A DNA stretch of 64,000 nt from Acidimicrobiia bacterium. GTDB taxonomy: Bacteria > Actinomycetota > Acidimicrobiia > Acidimicrobiales > AC-14. Shown here in pieces: positions 30,461 through 38,937 of the stretch (positions within the stretch are counted from its first letter, which is position 1; each line of letters opens with the position of its first letter). A program made the position numbers and the translations under genes. The stretch lies in NCBI GenBank assembly GCA_023265025.1, contig JAHFUP010000003.1:62001-126000 (forward strand), in the 5' to 3' direction. Under the pieces are notes generated by a model. The model was given only the letters and a program-made list of their open reading frames with translations. It did not search any database and had not been told where the DNA came from.

Positions 30461-31225
30461 ATGACGGAAGTACCCGAACACCTGCTCAAGCGGTCGGCTG
30501 AGCGACGGGCCGCGCTTGGTGCGCCCCCTGCGGCCGGTGGCGCCCCTGCGGCCGGCGGCGAAGCCTCGGCCGACGACGGCGAGAAGATTCCCGCCGGCCT
30601 GCTAGCCCGCAGCCAGGCCGCCGGCGCCGGCGCCGGCGCGGCCACGCCGGCCACCACGGGGGCCGCGGCCACGGCCGCGGCGGCCTCGTCGGTGGCCACC
30701 GCCCCCGCACCGGTGGCCAAGGGCCCGGAGGGTCACACCCAGCGGCTCCTGACCGTCGTCAAGGCCGGCTCCATCCAGGACGTCAAGGCGACCCCCACCG
30801 ACAAGGTGCACGTGTGGCCGCACCTCCTCATCGGCGAGTTCATCGCCTGCCTGGCGTGCAGCGCCTTCCTGCTCGTGTTCTCGGCCGTCGTGAACGCGCC
30901 GTTCCTGGCCGCCGCCAACTTCAACTTCACGCCCAACCCGTCGAAGGCGCCGTGGTACTTCCTGGGCCTCCAGGAGCTGCTCACGATGTTCCACCCCATG
31001 GTGGCCGGTGTGACAATTCCGGGAATCGGCATCTTCGGCCTCATGCTGGCTCCGTACATAGACAAGAACCCCAGCAGCAAGCCCGAGGACCGCAAATTCG
31101 CCATCTCCCTCTTCACCCTCTTCTTCATGTTCTGGGCTGTCCTCGTCATCATCGGCACCCTGTTCCGTGGCCCCGGGTTCAACTTCACCTTCCCGTGGCG
31201 TGACGGCGTGTTCTTCGACCTGTAG
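30461..31225 (+). CDS. Cytochrome b, C-terminal (subunit IV-like) subunit
   Basis: A 254-residue protein. The first about 90 residues are not cytochrome b: they hold the tag TEVPEHLLKRSAERRAALG, a weaker second copy (KIPAGLLARSQAAG) and an Ala-rich linker. The rest has three membrane helices of the C-terminal cytochrome b domain; NPSKAPWYFLGLQELL is the Qo-site PEWY region with Ala-Pro in place of Pro-Glu. It completes the cytochrome b begun at 29512. The start is ATG 30461 with GGGAGG upstream. Confidence 0.9.
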   Translation: MTEVPEHLLKRSAERRAALGAPPAAGGAPAAGGEASADDGEKIPAGLLARSQAAGAGAGAATPATTGAAATAAAASSVATAPAPVAKGPEGHTQRLLTVVKAGSIQDVKATPTDKVHVWPHLLIGEFIACLACSAFLLVFSAVVNAPFLAAANFNFTPNPSKAPWYFLGLQELLTMFHPMVAGVTIPGIGIFGLMLAPYIDKNPSSKPEDRKFAISLFTLFFMFWAVLVIIGTLFRGPGFNFTFPWRDGVFFDL

Positions 31226-31245
31226 AGCCGGATTTAGGAGCACTG

Positions 31246-32121
31246 TTGGACAGCAGCATCATCTTCCTCCTGGCGTTCGTGGCCCTCATGGGCCTCATGT
31301 TCGTGTTCCTGTTCGCGACCGCCCGCCGTCGGGACGCCGAGCGGGCGCTCGACGATGCCCCGACCATCGAGGAGCGGGCCGAAGCGGCCACCGCCCACCT
31401 CCCCGTCCCCGTCGGCCACGCGTCGGCGTCGGGCCGGGAGCTGGAGCGCAGCGTCGCCCTGCAGCGCCGGGGCGGCGCCCAGGTCGCCACCCCCGAGGCG
31501 CCGCCGGCCCCCCTTCCCGCCCCCCTCGACGAGGAAGCCCTCGGCGTCACCCGCCGGCAGGTGCTCAACCGGGGCATCGTGGCCACCTTCGCCCTCACCC
31601 TCACCGGGTTCGGCACGGCCTGCGTCGCCATGCTGTGGCCGTCGCTCTCCGGCGGCTTCGGCTCCAAGATCCGCGTCGGCAAGCTCGACGAGATCATGGA
31701 GGAGATCGCCGACAAGAAGGAGCCCTTCTACCTCGCCGCCGGCCGCCTCTACATCAACCCGTACCCCACGGAGGACGCGGAGAAGGCCAAGAAGATCACC
31801 GCCTACTCGGCCGTCCTCGAGGGCTACGAGGCCGGCGTCGTCGCCCTCTACCAGAAGTGCGTCCACCTCGGCTGCCGCGTCCCCTGGTGCAAGACGTCGC
31901 AGTGGTTCGAGTGCCCGTGCCACGGGTCGCAGTACAACCGGGTGGGGGAGAAGAAGGGCGGCCCGGCGCCCCGCGGGCTCGACCGCTTCGCCGCATCGGT
32001 CGAGGGTGGGGTCGTGATCGTCGACACCAAGACCGTCATCCCCGGTCCGCCGATCGGCACCAACACCACCGGCCAGGAGTCGGAGGGCCCCCACTGCATC
32101 GGTGCCACCTCCGAGCACTGA
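31246..32121 (+). CDS. qcrA: Rieske [2Fe-2S] protein of the bc complex
   Basis: A 291-residue Rieske protein. It has an N-terminal membrane span (SIIFLLAFVALMGLMFVFLF), a cytosolic Ala/Pro-rich stretch and a second span (VLNRGIVATFALTLTGFGTA) before the soluble domain. The cluster ligands are CVHLGC and CPCHGS. It carries electrons from quinol to the cytochrome c. TTG 31246 is preceded by AGGAG. It sits in the order cytochrome b, b-C, Rieske, dihaem c. Confidence 0.93.
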   Translation: MDSSIIFLLAFVALMGLMFVFLFATARRRDAERALDDAPTIEERAEAATAHLPVPVGHASASGRELERSVALQRRGGAQVATPEAPPAPLPAPLDEEALGVTRRQVLNRGIVATFALTLTGFGTACVAMLWPSLSGGFGSKIRVGKLDEIMEEIADKKEPFYLAAGRLYINPYPTEDAEKAKKITAYSAVLEGYEAGVVALYQKCVHLGCRVPWCKTSQWFECPCHGSQYNRVGEKKGGPAPRGLDRFAASVEGGVVIVDTKTVIPGPPIGTNTTGQESEGPHCIGATSEH

Positions 32122-32122
32122 T

Positions 32123-33127
32123 GTGACCGAACTTCTCGCAGTCTCCTCACAACAGCGGATCGGCCTCGCCGTCGTTCTGGTCATGCTCGTGTCCTGGGTG
32201 CTCTTCCTGCTGAGCGCGTCCAAGCGGACCTACGAGCCCGGCATCGAGCTCACCGCCGCCCCCAACCGCAAGGTCTATTACGACGACGAGGGCATGGAGG
32301 GCAAGCGGCTCACCAAGTACCTCTGGTGGGCGTTCGGCAGCCTGGCCATATCCGCCATCGTGCTCCCCGTCATATGGGTCCGTGAGCCGTTTCGCCAGGA
32401 GGGCGCCGGCCTCGACCGTGGCAAGGAGTACTTCCACGAGGAGGCGGTCAAGCGGGGCGAGTGGTACTTCGAGGCCTCCCCGGGCGACCCGCCCACGCCC
32501 CGTGAGCCCCACTACGGCTGCGAGAACTGCCACGGCAAGAAGGGCGTCGGCGGCGTGGCCCAGTACACCCTGACCGACCCGTCCAAGCCCGACGCCATCC
32601 CCCAGCAGGTTCAGTGGGTAGCGCCGCCGTTGAACACGGTGATGCTCCGGTTCCGCCACGACGAGGTCAAGTTCATCCTCACCTACGGCCGGGCCGGAAC
32701 GCCGATGCCGCCATGGGGCATCGCCGGCGGCGGCGCGCTGAACGACCAGCAGCTCGAGGATCTCATCGCCTACCTCGAGCACATCAAGCTCGACCCCAAA
32801 GAGGTGAAGGAGGCCAACCTCAAGGAGTACGGCACCGACGGGCAGAAGCTGTTCGAGGCGTTCTGCGCCCGCTGCCACACCCAGGGCGCGTCCTACGGCC
32901 AGCCGAGCGTCCAGGGGGGCGGCGCCCTCGGTCCCGACCTCACCGGGGGGGCCACCCTGCGCCAGTTCCCCACCGTCGAGCAGCACGTCAGTTGGGTCAC
33001 CGAGACCGTCGAGGTGGGTAAGCAGTACGGTCAGCGGGGCATCGCCTCCGGCCGGATGCCGTTCTTCGGCGACATGCTCACCCCGGAGCAGATCAAGGCC
33101 ATCGTCGAGTACGAGCGGAGCCTGTAG
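32123..33127 (+). CDS. Dihaem c-type cytochrome of the bc complex
   Basis: A 334-residue membrane protein. Two spans (IGLAVVLVMLVSWVLFLL and YLWWAFGSLAISAIVLPVIWV) are followed by two cytochrome c domains with haem motifs CENCHG and CARCHT; likely distal Met residues lie in GTPMPPWG and GRMPFFG. A fused dihaem c takes the place of a separate cytochrome c, as in the QcrC of Actinobacteria. GTG 32123 is one base after the Rieske stop. Confidence 0.9.
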   Translation: MTELLAVSSQQRIGLAVVLVMLVSWVLFLLSASKRTYEPGIELTAAPNRKVYYDDEGMEGKRLTKYLWWAFGSLAISAIVLPVIWVREPFRQEGAGLDRGKEYFHEEAVKRGEWYFEASPGDPPTPREPHYGCENCHGKKGVGGVAQYTLTDPSKPDAIPQQVQWVAPPLNTVMLRFRHDEVKFILTYGRAGTPMPPWGIAGGGALNDQQLEDLIAYLEHIKLDPKEVKEANLKEYGTDGQKLFEAFCARCHTQGASYGQPSVQGGGALGPDLTGGATLRQFPTVEQHVSWVTETVEVGKQYGQRGIASGRMPFFGDMLTPEQIKAIVEYERSL

Positions 33128-33871
33128 ATGTCGGACGTATTCCTCGCCCTGTCCTGGAACCCGCAGGTCCGCGGTGGCCTCTACGTGTTCACCGCGGTGG
33201 TCATCCTGTGCGGGTCGGGTTTCCTGATCCTCGGCACGAACCTGGGGAGCCGACTCGGGTTCCAGGCCGCCGCCGCGGGTCTCACCGGGTTCCTGGTCAT
33301 CATCGGCGCGGTGTGGTGGGTGTACGGCATCGGCCCCCACGGCAAGGCGCCCACCTGGGTACCCAAGTTCTCGGTCGGTGGCGACCTGGGGCAGACCGGC
33401 GGCAAGATCCTCGACGGCTTCCCGCGGGACTGGGAGAAGCTCGAGCTGAGCGACCCCGCCGTGGCCGACGCCCTGCCCGTCTCTGACGGCGCCCTCACCG
33501 ACGCGGACACCGGCTACTTCAAGAGCTCCGCCGACTACCTGCCGGTCGCCGCTCTGGAAAAGGGCGGGGACTCCCACGGCCCGTTCGGGGTCCTCAACTT
33601 CCGACCCCTCAACCTCTGGCACTCGATCCACTACCTGGTCATCCAGGTGCAGGCGGTCGAGCATCAGGAGGCGGTTCCCGGGCTGGCGCCGCCGAAGCCG
33701 CGGGTCGATCCCAACGCCGTGCCGGTCTCGGTCGTCATGGTGCGCGACCTGGGCAGCCTGCGCCTGAACCCGGGCGTCTTCACCATCGCCGACGGGGCAC
33801 TGTTCGCGCTGCTGGTGTACCAGCTGCACACACGCGACAAGGAGCTGATGGCCTTGAGGGCCAAGGGCTAG
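33128..33871 (+). CDS. Membrane protein of unknown function in the bc operon
   Basis: A 247-residue protein with two membrane spans near the N-terminus (LYVFTAVVILCGSGFLILG and AAGLTGFLVIIGAVWWVYGI), a mostly soluble charged middle and a possible third hydrophobic segment near the C-terminus (VFTIADGALFALLVYQL). No cofactor motif is seen and I do not recognise the family. The ATG directly follows the stop of the dihaem cytochrome gene, so it very probably belongs to the same complex or its assembly. Confidence 0.75.
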   Translation: MSDVFLALSWNPQVRGGLYVFTAVVILCGSGFLILGTNLGSRLGFQAAAAGLTGFLVIIGAVWWVYGIGPHGKAPTWVPKFSVGGDLGQTGGKILDGFPRDWEKLELSDPAVADALPVSDGALTDADTGYFKSSADYLPVAALEKGGDSHGPFGVLNFRPLNLWHSIHYLVIQVQAVEHQEAVPGLAPPKPRVDPNAVPVSVVMVRDLGSLRLNPGVFTIADGALFALLVYQLHTRDKELMALRAKG

Positions 33872-33887
33872 TCTCTGATCGACGCCC

Positions 33888-34358
33888 GTGGCCCAGTACC
33901 TCCCGCTCCTCTTGATGCTCGTCCTGGCGACGCTGTTCGCCGGGATGTCGATCATTGCGTCGAAGATCCTGGGCCCGAAGCGGCCAACGCTGGCCAAGTC
34001 GGCGCCGTACGAGTGCGGCATCGTCCCCGAGGATGAGCCGGCTGAGCGCTTCCCGGTCCGCTTCTACCTGGTGGCGATGATCTTCATCATCTTCGACATC
34101 GAGATCATCTTCCTCTACCCGTGGGCGGTGATCTTCCGCCAGCTCGGCGCCTTCGGCCTCTGGGAGATGCTGATCTTCGCGGTGGCCGTCTTCGTGTCCT
34201 TCATCTACCTGATCGGCAACGGCGCCCTGAACTGGGGGCCCGTGAAGGTGCTCACCCCGCTGGTGGACCCCCAGCGCACGACCGAGTCCACGGTGCGGCG
34301 GGTGGGCTCCGAAGGGCGTGCCGGCGCCGACCCCGATGTCCGGCAGGGGGCGGCCTGA
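33888..34358 (+). CDS. nuoA: NADH-quinone oxidoreductase subunit A (set 1)
   Basis: A 156-residue subunit with three membrane spans. [14 protein letters not shown] is the conserved loop with the quinone-site Cys, followed by [22 protein letters not shown]. It is longer than usual by a charged C-terminal tail of about 35 residues. GTG 33888 is 17 nt after the bc operon, so nuoABCD may be read through from that promoter. Its stop shares a base with the nuoB ATG (TGATG). Confidence 0.95.
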   Translation: MAQYLPLLLMLVLATLFAGMSIIASKILGPKRPTLAKSAPYECGIVPEDEPAERFPVRFYLVAMIFIIFDIEIIFLYPWAVIFRQLGAFGLWEMLIFAVAVFVSFIYLIGNGALNWGPVKVLTPLVDPQRTTESTVRRVGSEGRAGADPDVRQGAA

Positions 34359-34900
34359 TGGGCCTCGAGGACCTCAACCACAACTTCCTCACCGGCACCA
34401 TCGAGGACCTGGTGAAGTGGGCCCGGCGCAACAGCATGTGGCCGGCCACCTTCGGCCTGGCCTGCTGCGCCATCGAGATGATGGCCACCGGCGCCGCTCA
34501 CTTCGACCTGGCCCGCTTCGGCATGGAGGTCTTCCGCGCATCGCCCCGCCAGGCCGACCTCATGATCGTCGCCGGCCGGGTGTCGCAGAAGATGGCGCCG
34601 GTCCTCCGCCAGGTCTACGACCAGATGATGGAGCCCAAGTGGGTCCTGTCGATGGGCGTGTGCGCGTCGAGCGGCGGCATGTTCAACAACTACGCCATCG
34701 TCCAGGGCGTGGACCAGATCGTGCCCGTCGACGTCTACACGCCGGGCTGCCCGCCGGGCCCGGAGACGCTGATGCACGGCATCCTGACGCTGCACGAACT
34801 GGTCCGCACGGGCGAGATCACCCGCCGGCGAGCGGAGACGGGCGCCGGCGCCGGCGTGCACGTCACCGAGCGGCGGGTCGCCGTCGCCACCCCCACCTGA
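34358..34900 (+). CDS. nuoB: NADH-quinone oxidoreductase subunit B (set 1)
   Basis: A 180-residue subunit holding cluster N2, the last before quinone. The ligands are in [10 protein letters not shown] (tandem Cys), [12 protein letters not shown] and [12 protein letters not shown]-terminal extension after RTGEITRRR is specific to this set. It contacts NuoD and NuoI at the quinone cavity. ATG 34358 overlaps the nuoA stop. Confidence 0.95.
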   Translation: MGLEDLNHNFLTGTIEDLVKWARRNSMWPATFGLACCAIEMMATGAAHFDLARFGMEVFRASPRQADLMIVAGRVSQKMAPVLRQVYDQMMEPKWVLSMGVCASSGGMFNNYAIVQGVDQIVPVDVYTPGCPPGPETLMHGILTLHELVRTGEITRRRAETGAGAGVHVTERRVAVATPT

Positions 34901-34917
34901 CCGAGGTTCCCCGCGTC

Positions 34918-34923
34918 TAGTCT
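34918..34923 (+). promoter_or_regulatory. Possible internal leaderless promoter before nuoC
   Basis: TAGTCT is followed by 7 nt and GTG 34931, the leaderless spacing seen elsewhere here. No strong -35 is visible, and no ribosome site precedes nuoC. Confidence 0.3.
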
Positions 34924-34930
34924 CGGGGCC

Positions 34931-35443
34931 GTGGACGAGCCCGACGCCGTGCCCCCCGAGGACGAGCCGGCACTGATCCACGGCTCGATCTCCTCGCTGT
35001 CCCGGGGCCAGCTGGTCGTGCACCCCACCCGCGCCGACTACATCGACATGGTGGGCCTGCTCTACGACGACGGCTACCGCATGTGCGTGGACCTCACCGG
35101 CGCCGACTACCTCATGCACCTCGACCGCCCGCTGCCCGCCGGCGTGGTCCCCGAGCGCTTCGAGGTCGTCGTCAACCTGATCTCGACGGAGATGCGCCGG
35201 CGGATCCGGGTCCGGGTCCAGCTGCCCGAGGACGACCTCACGATCCCGTCCATCTACCGGCTCCACCCGGGCACCGAGGCGATGGAGCGCGAGACCTACG
35301 ACATGTTCGGGATCGTGTTCACCGACCACCCCGACATGACCCGCATCCTCATGCCCGACGACTGGGAGGGCCACCCGCTCCGCAAGGACTTCGGCATCGG
35401 CCGCATCCCGGTCCAGTTCAAGGGGGCTCCGCCCGCCCGATGA
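34931..35443 (+). CDS. nuoC: NADH-quinone oxidoreductase subunit C (set 1)
   Basis: A 170-residue subunit of the connecting module. The family core is clear: CVDLTGADYL, then IPSIYRLHPGTEAMERETYDMFGI and DHPDMTRILMPDDWEGHPLRKDF. It stands alone (not fused to NuoD). GTG 34931 has no ribosome site but a TAGTCT 7 nt upstream. The TGA overlaps the nuoD ATG (ATGA). Confidence 0.95.
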   Translation: MDEPDAVPPEDEPALIHGSISSLSRGQLVVHPTRADYIDMVGLLYDDGYRMCVDLTGADYLMHLDRPLPAGVVPERFEVVVNLISTEMRRRIRVRVQLPEDDLTIPSIYRLHPGTEAMERETYDMFGIVFTDHPDMTRILMPDDWEGHPLRKDFGIGRIPVQFKGAPPAR

Positions 35444-36744
35444 CTATTGCCGAGACCTCCGAGGGCGCCCAGGAGCTGCTGCCCAAGGCCCGCACCGCCG
35501 GCGTCGAGTACCTCCGTGAGGAGGGGTCCGTGCTGCGCATCCCCCACCTGCCGGAGGACGTCGAGCAGGTCCCCACCGGCGACGACACCATGATCATCAA
35601 CATGGGGCCCCAGCACCCCAGCACCCACGGCGTGCTGCGGGTGATGATGGAGCTCCAGGGCGAGACGGTGCTGCGCTGCAAGCCGGTCATGGGCTACCTC
35701 CACACCGGCATGGAGAAGACGGGCGAGGACCTCACCTACCTCCAGGGGCCGACCAACACGACCCGCATGGACTACGTGTCCCCGCTGTTCAACGAGCTGG
35801 TGTTCTCCCTCGCCACCGAGAAGCTGCTCGACATCGAGATCCCGCCCCGGGCCACGTGGATCCGCATGCTCATGTGCGAGCTGAACCGGATGTCGTCCCA
35901 GGTGCTCTGGCTGGCGACGAACGGCATGGACCTCGGCGCTGTCTCCATGATGATCTACGGCTTCCGCGAGCGGGAATCGATCCTGGCCTTCTTCGAGAAG
36001 GTCACCGGCCTGCGGATGAACCACAACTACATCCGCCCGGGCGGGGTCGCCGTCGACCTCCCCGAGGGCTGGCGAGCCGACGTCCTGGCGATCCTCGAGG
36101 CCTTCCCCGAGCGGCTCGACGAGTACGACACCCTGCTCACCGGCCAGCCCATCTGGCAGGAGCGCACCCAGGGCGTCGGCGTCATCACCACCGAGGAGTG
36201 CCTTGCCCTGGGCGTGACCGGCCCGATCCTGCGCTCGACCGGCCTCGACTGGGACCTTCGCCGCGACCAGCCGTACCTGGCCTACGACCAGGTCGACTTC
36301 GACGTCATCGTCGGCAGCTACGGCGACACCTTCGACCGCTACGCCATCCGGCTCAACGAGATCCGGGAGTCGATCAAGATCGTCCACCAGATCCTCGACA
36401 AGATGCCCCAGGGCGACTACCGGGTCCAGGACAAGAAGGTCACCCCGCCGCCCCGGCACCGCATCGACGAGTCGATGGAAGCCCTCATCCATCACTTCAA
36501 GATCTTCACCGAGGGCTTCCGGGTGCCCGAGGGCGAGGTCTACGTCGCCGTCGAGTCCCCCCGGGGCGAACTGGGGTGCTACATGGTGTCCGACGGCAGC
36601 GCCAAGCCCTACCGCATGCACATCCGCGGGCCGTCGTTCGTCAACCTCCAGGCCCTGCCCCACATGATCCGGGGCGCCCTGATCGCCGACGCCGTCGCCG
36701 TCATCAGCACCATCGACCCGATCATGGGCGAGGTCGACAGGTAG
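35440..36744 (+). CDS. nuoD: NADH-quinone oxidoreductase subunit D (set 1)
   Basis: A 434-residue 49-kDa-type subunit forming the quinone site. NMGPQHPSTHGVLR carries the quinone-binding His, followed by GYLHTGMEKTGE, RMDYVSPL, LNRMSSQVLW and the C-terminal PRGELGCYMVSDGS with IDPIMGEVDR. It ends the first part of set 1; strong hairpins follow, then unrelated genes, before nuoE at 41695. Confidence 0.96.
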   Translation: MTIAETSEGAQELLPKARTAGVEYLREEGSVLRIPHLPEDVEQVPTGDDTMIINMGPQHPSTHGVLRVMMELQGETVLRCKPVMGYLHTGMEKTGEDLTYLQGPTNTTRMDYVSPLFNELVFSLATEKLLDIEIPPRATWIRMLMCELNRMSSQVLWLATNGMDLGAVSMMIYGFRERESILAFFEKVTGLRMNHNYIRPGGVAVDLPEGWRADVLAILEAFPERLDEYDTLLTGQPIWQERTQGVGVITTEECLALGVTGPILRSTGLDWDLRRDQPYLAYDQVDFDVIVGSYGDTFDRYAIRLNEIRESIKIVHQILDKMPQGDYRVQDKKVTPPPRHRIDESMEALIHHFKIFTEGFRVPEGEVYVAVESPRGELGCYMVSDGSAKPYRMHIRGPSFVNLQALPHMIRGALIADAVAVISTIDPIMGEVDR

Positions 36745-36861
36745 GAGCCGCCCTTCGGGCGGCTACGGACAATGCTTCGACCGCCCTCTGGGCGGGGTCA
36801 GTCCGTTCCGACGAGGGCAAGCCTCGCTGCGCTCGGCGCCCTCATCGGCAGCCGACGGCTG
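36745..36861 (+). terminator. Four consecutive hairpins after nuoD
   Basis: AGCCGCCC-TTC-GGGCGGCT (36746-36764), CCGCCC-TCT-GGGCGG (36781-36795), GAGGGC paired with GCCCTC (36813-36843) and CAGCCG-A-CGGCTG (36849-36861) follow one another. There is no T-run. The first is a strong terminator-type stem 1 nt after the nuoD stop. The rest of the gap to 36974 holds only TAGGCT (36939-36944), a possible -10 for the nuclease gene. Confidence 0.5.
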
Positions 36862-36974
36862 ACACCGTCGCCTGGGGTCCAGTGGCGGGCTACACGGCGG
36901 CCAGCGGAAGGCCGGGCCTGGGGCACACCAGGGGGCGGTAGGCTGGGCCGTGAACGGGCAAAGGCGGTGCCGGT

Positions 36975-37928
36975 GTGCTCACTTCCCTGAACAAGCTGTG
37001 GCGCGGGTTTCGACGACTTCCCATCTGGCTCCAGGTGGCTGCGTGGGTCGTGGGCGGTCTCGCCCTCCTGGCGCCCTTCGGCGACGACGGCCAGGAGGTG
37101 CGGGTCACCGGCGCCTCACCTCCGTCGACCAGCGCGCCGGCGCCGACCGCCGAGCGCCAGCCGGAACCGCCGGCGCCGGCGTCGATCGTGACGACCACGA
37201 CCGTCCCGCCGGGCGTGCCGGCGACCGGCGACGACACGACCATCGACCGGGTGATCGACGGCGACACCGTCCAGGTCTCCGGTGGCGTCCGGGTGCGGCT
37301 GATTGGGATCGACGCGCCGGAGACCTCCGACCCCGCGGCGTCCGTCGGCTGCTTCGGGCCCGAAGCCACTCGCTACCTCAACGAGCTCATCCCTGTCGGG
37401 ACGCGCGTCCGGCTGGCCTACGACGTCGAGCGCCTCGACCAGTACGGTCGCACGCTGGCGTATGTGTACAAGCTCTCCGACGGGGTCTTCGTGAACCAGG
37501 CCGTGGCTCGGAACGGGTTCGCCAATCAGCTCACCGCCGCCCCGAACGTCCGCCAGGCCGAGACCTTCCGCCTGGCCGTGGCCGACGCCCGGGCCGCCAA
37601 CCTCGGGATGTGGCGGGCCTGCCAACCCACGACGACGGCGCCTCGCGTGACGGTCGCGCCGGTCACGGCGGCACCGGTGACCAGCCCGCCGGCGACCAGC
37701 CCGCCGGCGACGCGGACTCTCGTCGCCCCGACCACGACGGCGGCCGCCGGCGGCGGGTGCCACCCGTCCTATTCCGGTGCGTGCGTGCCGACCGGCTTCT
37801 CCGACGTCGACTGCGGCGGCGGCGGAGGCAACGGGCCGGGCTATGTGTACGCCAAGCGGTTCCAGGTCGTGGGACCCGACGTCTACGGCCTCGACTCCGA
37901 CGGCGACGGCGTCGCCTGTGAGTCGTGA
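36975..37928 (+). CDS. Membrane-anchored thermonuclease-family protein with excalibur-like end
   Basis: A 317-residue protein. One N-terminal membrane span (WLQVAAWVVGGLALLAPF) and a Pro/Thr linker lead to a staphylococcal-nuclease domain: IDRVIDGDTVQV, VRLIGIDAPE (Arg, Asp and Glu of the active site), then DQYGRTLAYVY with the second Arg. After another Pro/Thr linker comes a small Cys-containing domain ending in YGLDSDGDGVACE, the calcium-binding excalibur pattern. It should act outside the membrane on DNA or RNA. It lies between the two halves of nuo set 1. Confidence 0.87.
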   Translation: MLTSLNKLWRGFRRLPIWLQVAAWVVGGLALLAPFGDDGQEVRVTGASPPSTSAPAPTAERQPEPPAPASIVTTTTVPPGVPATGDDTTIDRVIDGDTVQVSGGVRVRLIGIDAPETSDPAASVGCFGPEATRYLNELIPVGTRVRLAYDVERLDQYGRTLAYVYKLSDGVFVNQAVARNGFANQLTAAPNVRQAETFRLAVADARAANLGMWRACQPTTTAPRVTVAPVTAAPVTSPPATSPPATRTLVAPTTTAAAGGGCHPSYSGACVPTGFSDVDCGGGGGNGPGYVYAKRFQVVGPDVYGLDSDGDGVACES

Positions 37929-37935
37929 CGCCGCC

Positions 37936-38937
37936 TCAGGCGCCGGCCAGGACCGGCCGGGGCCGCCGGCGCAACCACCCCCGGCGCCGGCGCTTGTGCC
38001 GCCGGCGCAGGTCGGCCTTGGAGTAGGCCGCCAGCACGTCGTTGAGGGCATCGCTCATCAGGTTGATGCCGAGGACGGCGACGGCGATGGCCAGGCCGGG
38101 GAAGACCGACATCCACCAGGCCACCCGCAGGAAGCGCTGGGCGTTGCTGACGAGGTAGCCCCAGCTCATCACGGACGGGTCGCCCAGGCCGAGGAAGCTG
38201 AGGCTGGCCTCCAGCAGGATGATGCGGGAGCCGGTCAGCGCGATCACCACCATGGCCGTCGGCAGCACGTTGGGCAGCACGTGGCGCAGGACGATGCGCC
38301 GGTCGGTGGCGCCGATGGAGCGGGCGGCCTCCACGTAGTCGCGGTCGCGCACCGACAGCACTTCCGCCCGTGACACGCGGGCCAGCGTCGGCCAGGACGT
38401 GAAGGCCAGCACGTAGATCAGGTTGTCGAGGCCGGCGCCGAACAGGGCGACGATGAGCAGGACCAGGAAGAAGCGGGGGACCGACTGGAACAGCTCGGTG
38501 ATGCGCATCAGGAGGTCGTCGATCCAGCCGCCCCGGTACCCGGCGACGACCCCGACGGAAAGACCGATCACCGACGCGATGGCGGAGACGCCGAGGACGA
38601 CGATCATCGACGTGCGGGCACCGTGGACCACCGCGCCGAACACGTCGCGTCCGAGGTTGTCGGTGCCCATGAGGTGGGCGCCCGAGGGCGACAGCAGGGG
38701 GTCGCCGACGGTCCGGAACGGGTCGCCGGGGGAAAGCACCTCCGCCAGCAACCCGGCGACCACGACGAGCAGGGTGAGGGCCAGCCCGGTGAGGCCGGCG
38801 GGGTGACGCAGGAAGCGCCGGACCGCCGCTCGCCAGCGGTGGGGCGCCCGACCCTCCGGCCCCCCGGCCGTCGGGACGAGGCCGGACGGGGGGACGCCGG
38901 CCCCTGCGTCAGCGGTAACGGATGCGGGGATCGACAC
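37936..38937 (-). CDS. ABC transporter permease (DppC/NikC-like)
   Basis: A 333-residue permease of the peptide/nickel importer family. MGTDNLGRDVFG, the membrane helices, EAARSIGATDRRIVLRHVLPN (the EAA loop that binds the ATPase) and LEASLSFLGLGDPSVMSWG are typical. The basic C-terminus (RRRHKRRRRGWLRRR) is unusual. It overlaps the DppB-like gene by 29 nt. No ATPase gene is in the window, so the importer must borrow or have distant ATPases. Confidence 0.9.
   Translation of the reverse strand: MSIPASVTADAGAGVPPSGLVPTAGGPEGRAPHRWRAAVRRFLRHPAGLTGLALTLLVVVAGLLAEVLSPGDPFRTVGDPLLSPSGAHLMGTDNLGRDVFGAVVHGARTSMIVVLGVSAIASVIGLSVGVVAGYRGGWIDDLLMRITELFQSVPRFFLVLLIVALFGAGLDNLIYVLAFTSWPTLARVSRAEVLSVRDRDYVEAARSIGATDRRIVLRHVLPNVLPTAMVVIALTGSRIILLEASLSFLGLGDPSVMSWGYLVSNAQRFLRVAWWMSVFPGLAIAVAVLGINLMSDALNDVLAAYSKADLRRRHKRRRRGWLRRRPRPVLAGA

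Noticed and set aside
36950-37921. GTG 36950 as a leaderless gene start after TAGGCT
   Set aside because: The spacing is 5 nt and the frame differs from the nuclease; the translated product is Arg/Gly-rich with no motif, while the nuclease frame from 36975 has a full domain.
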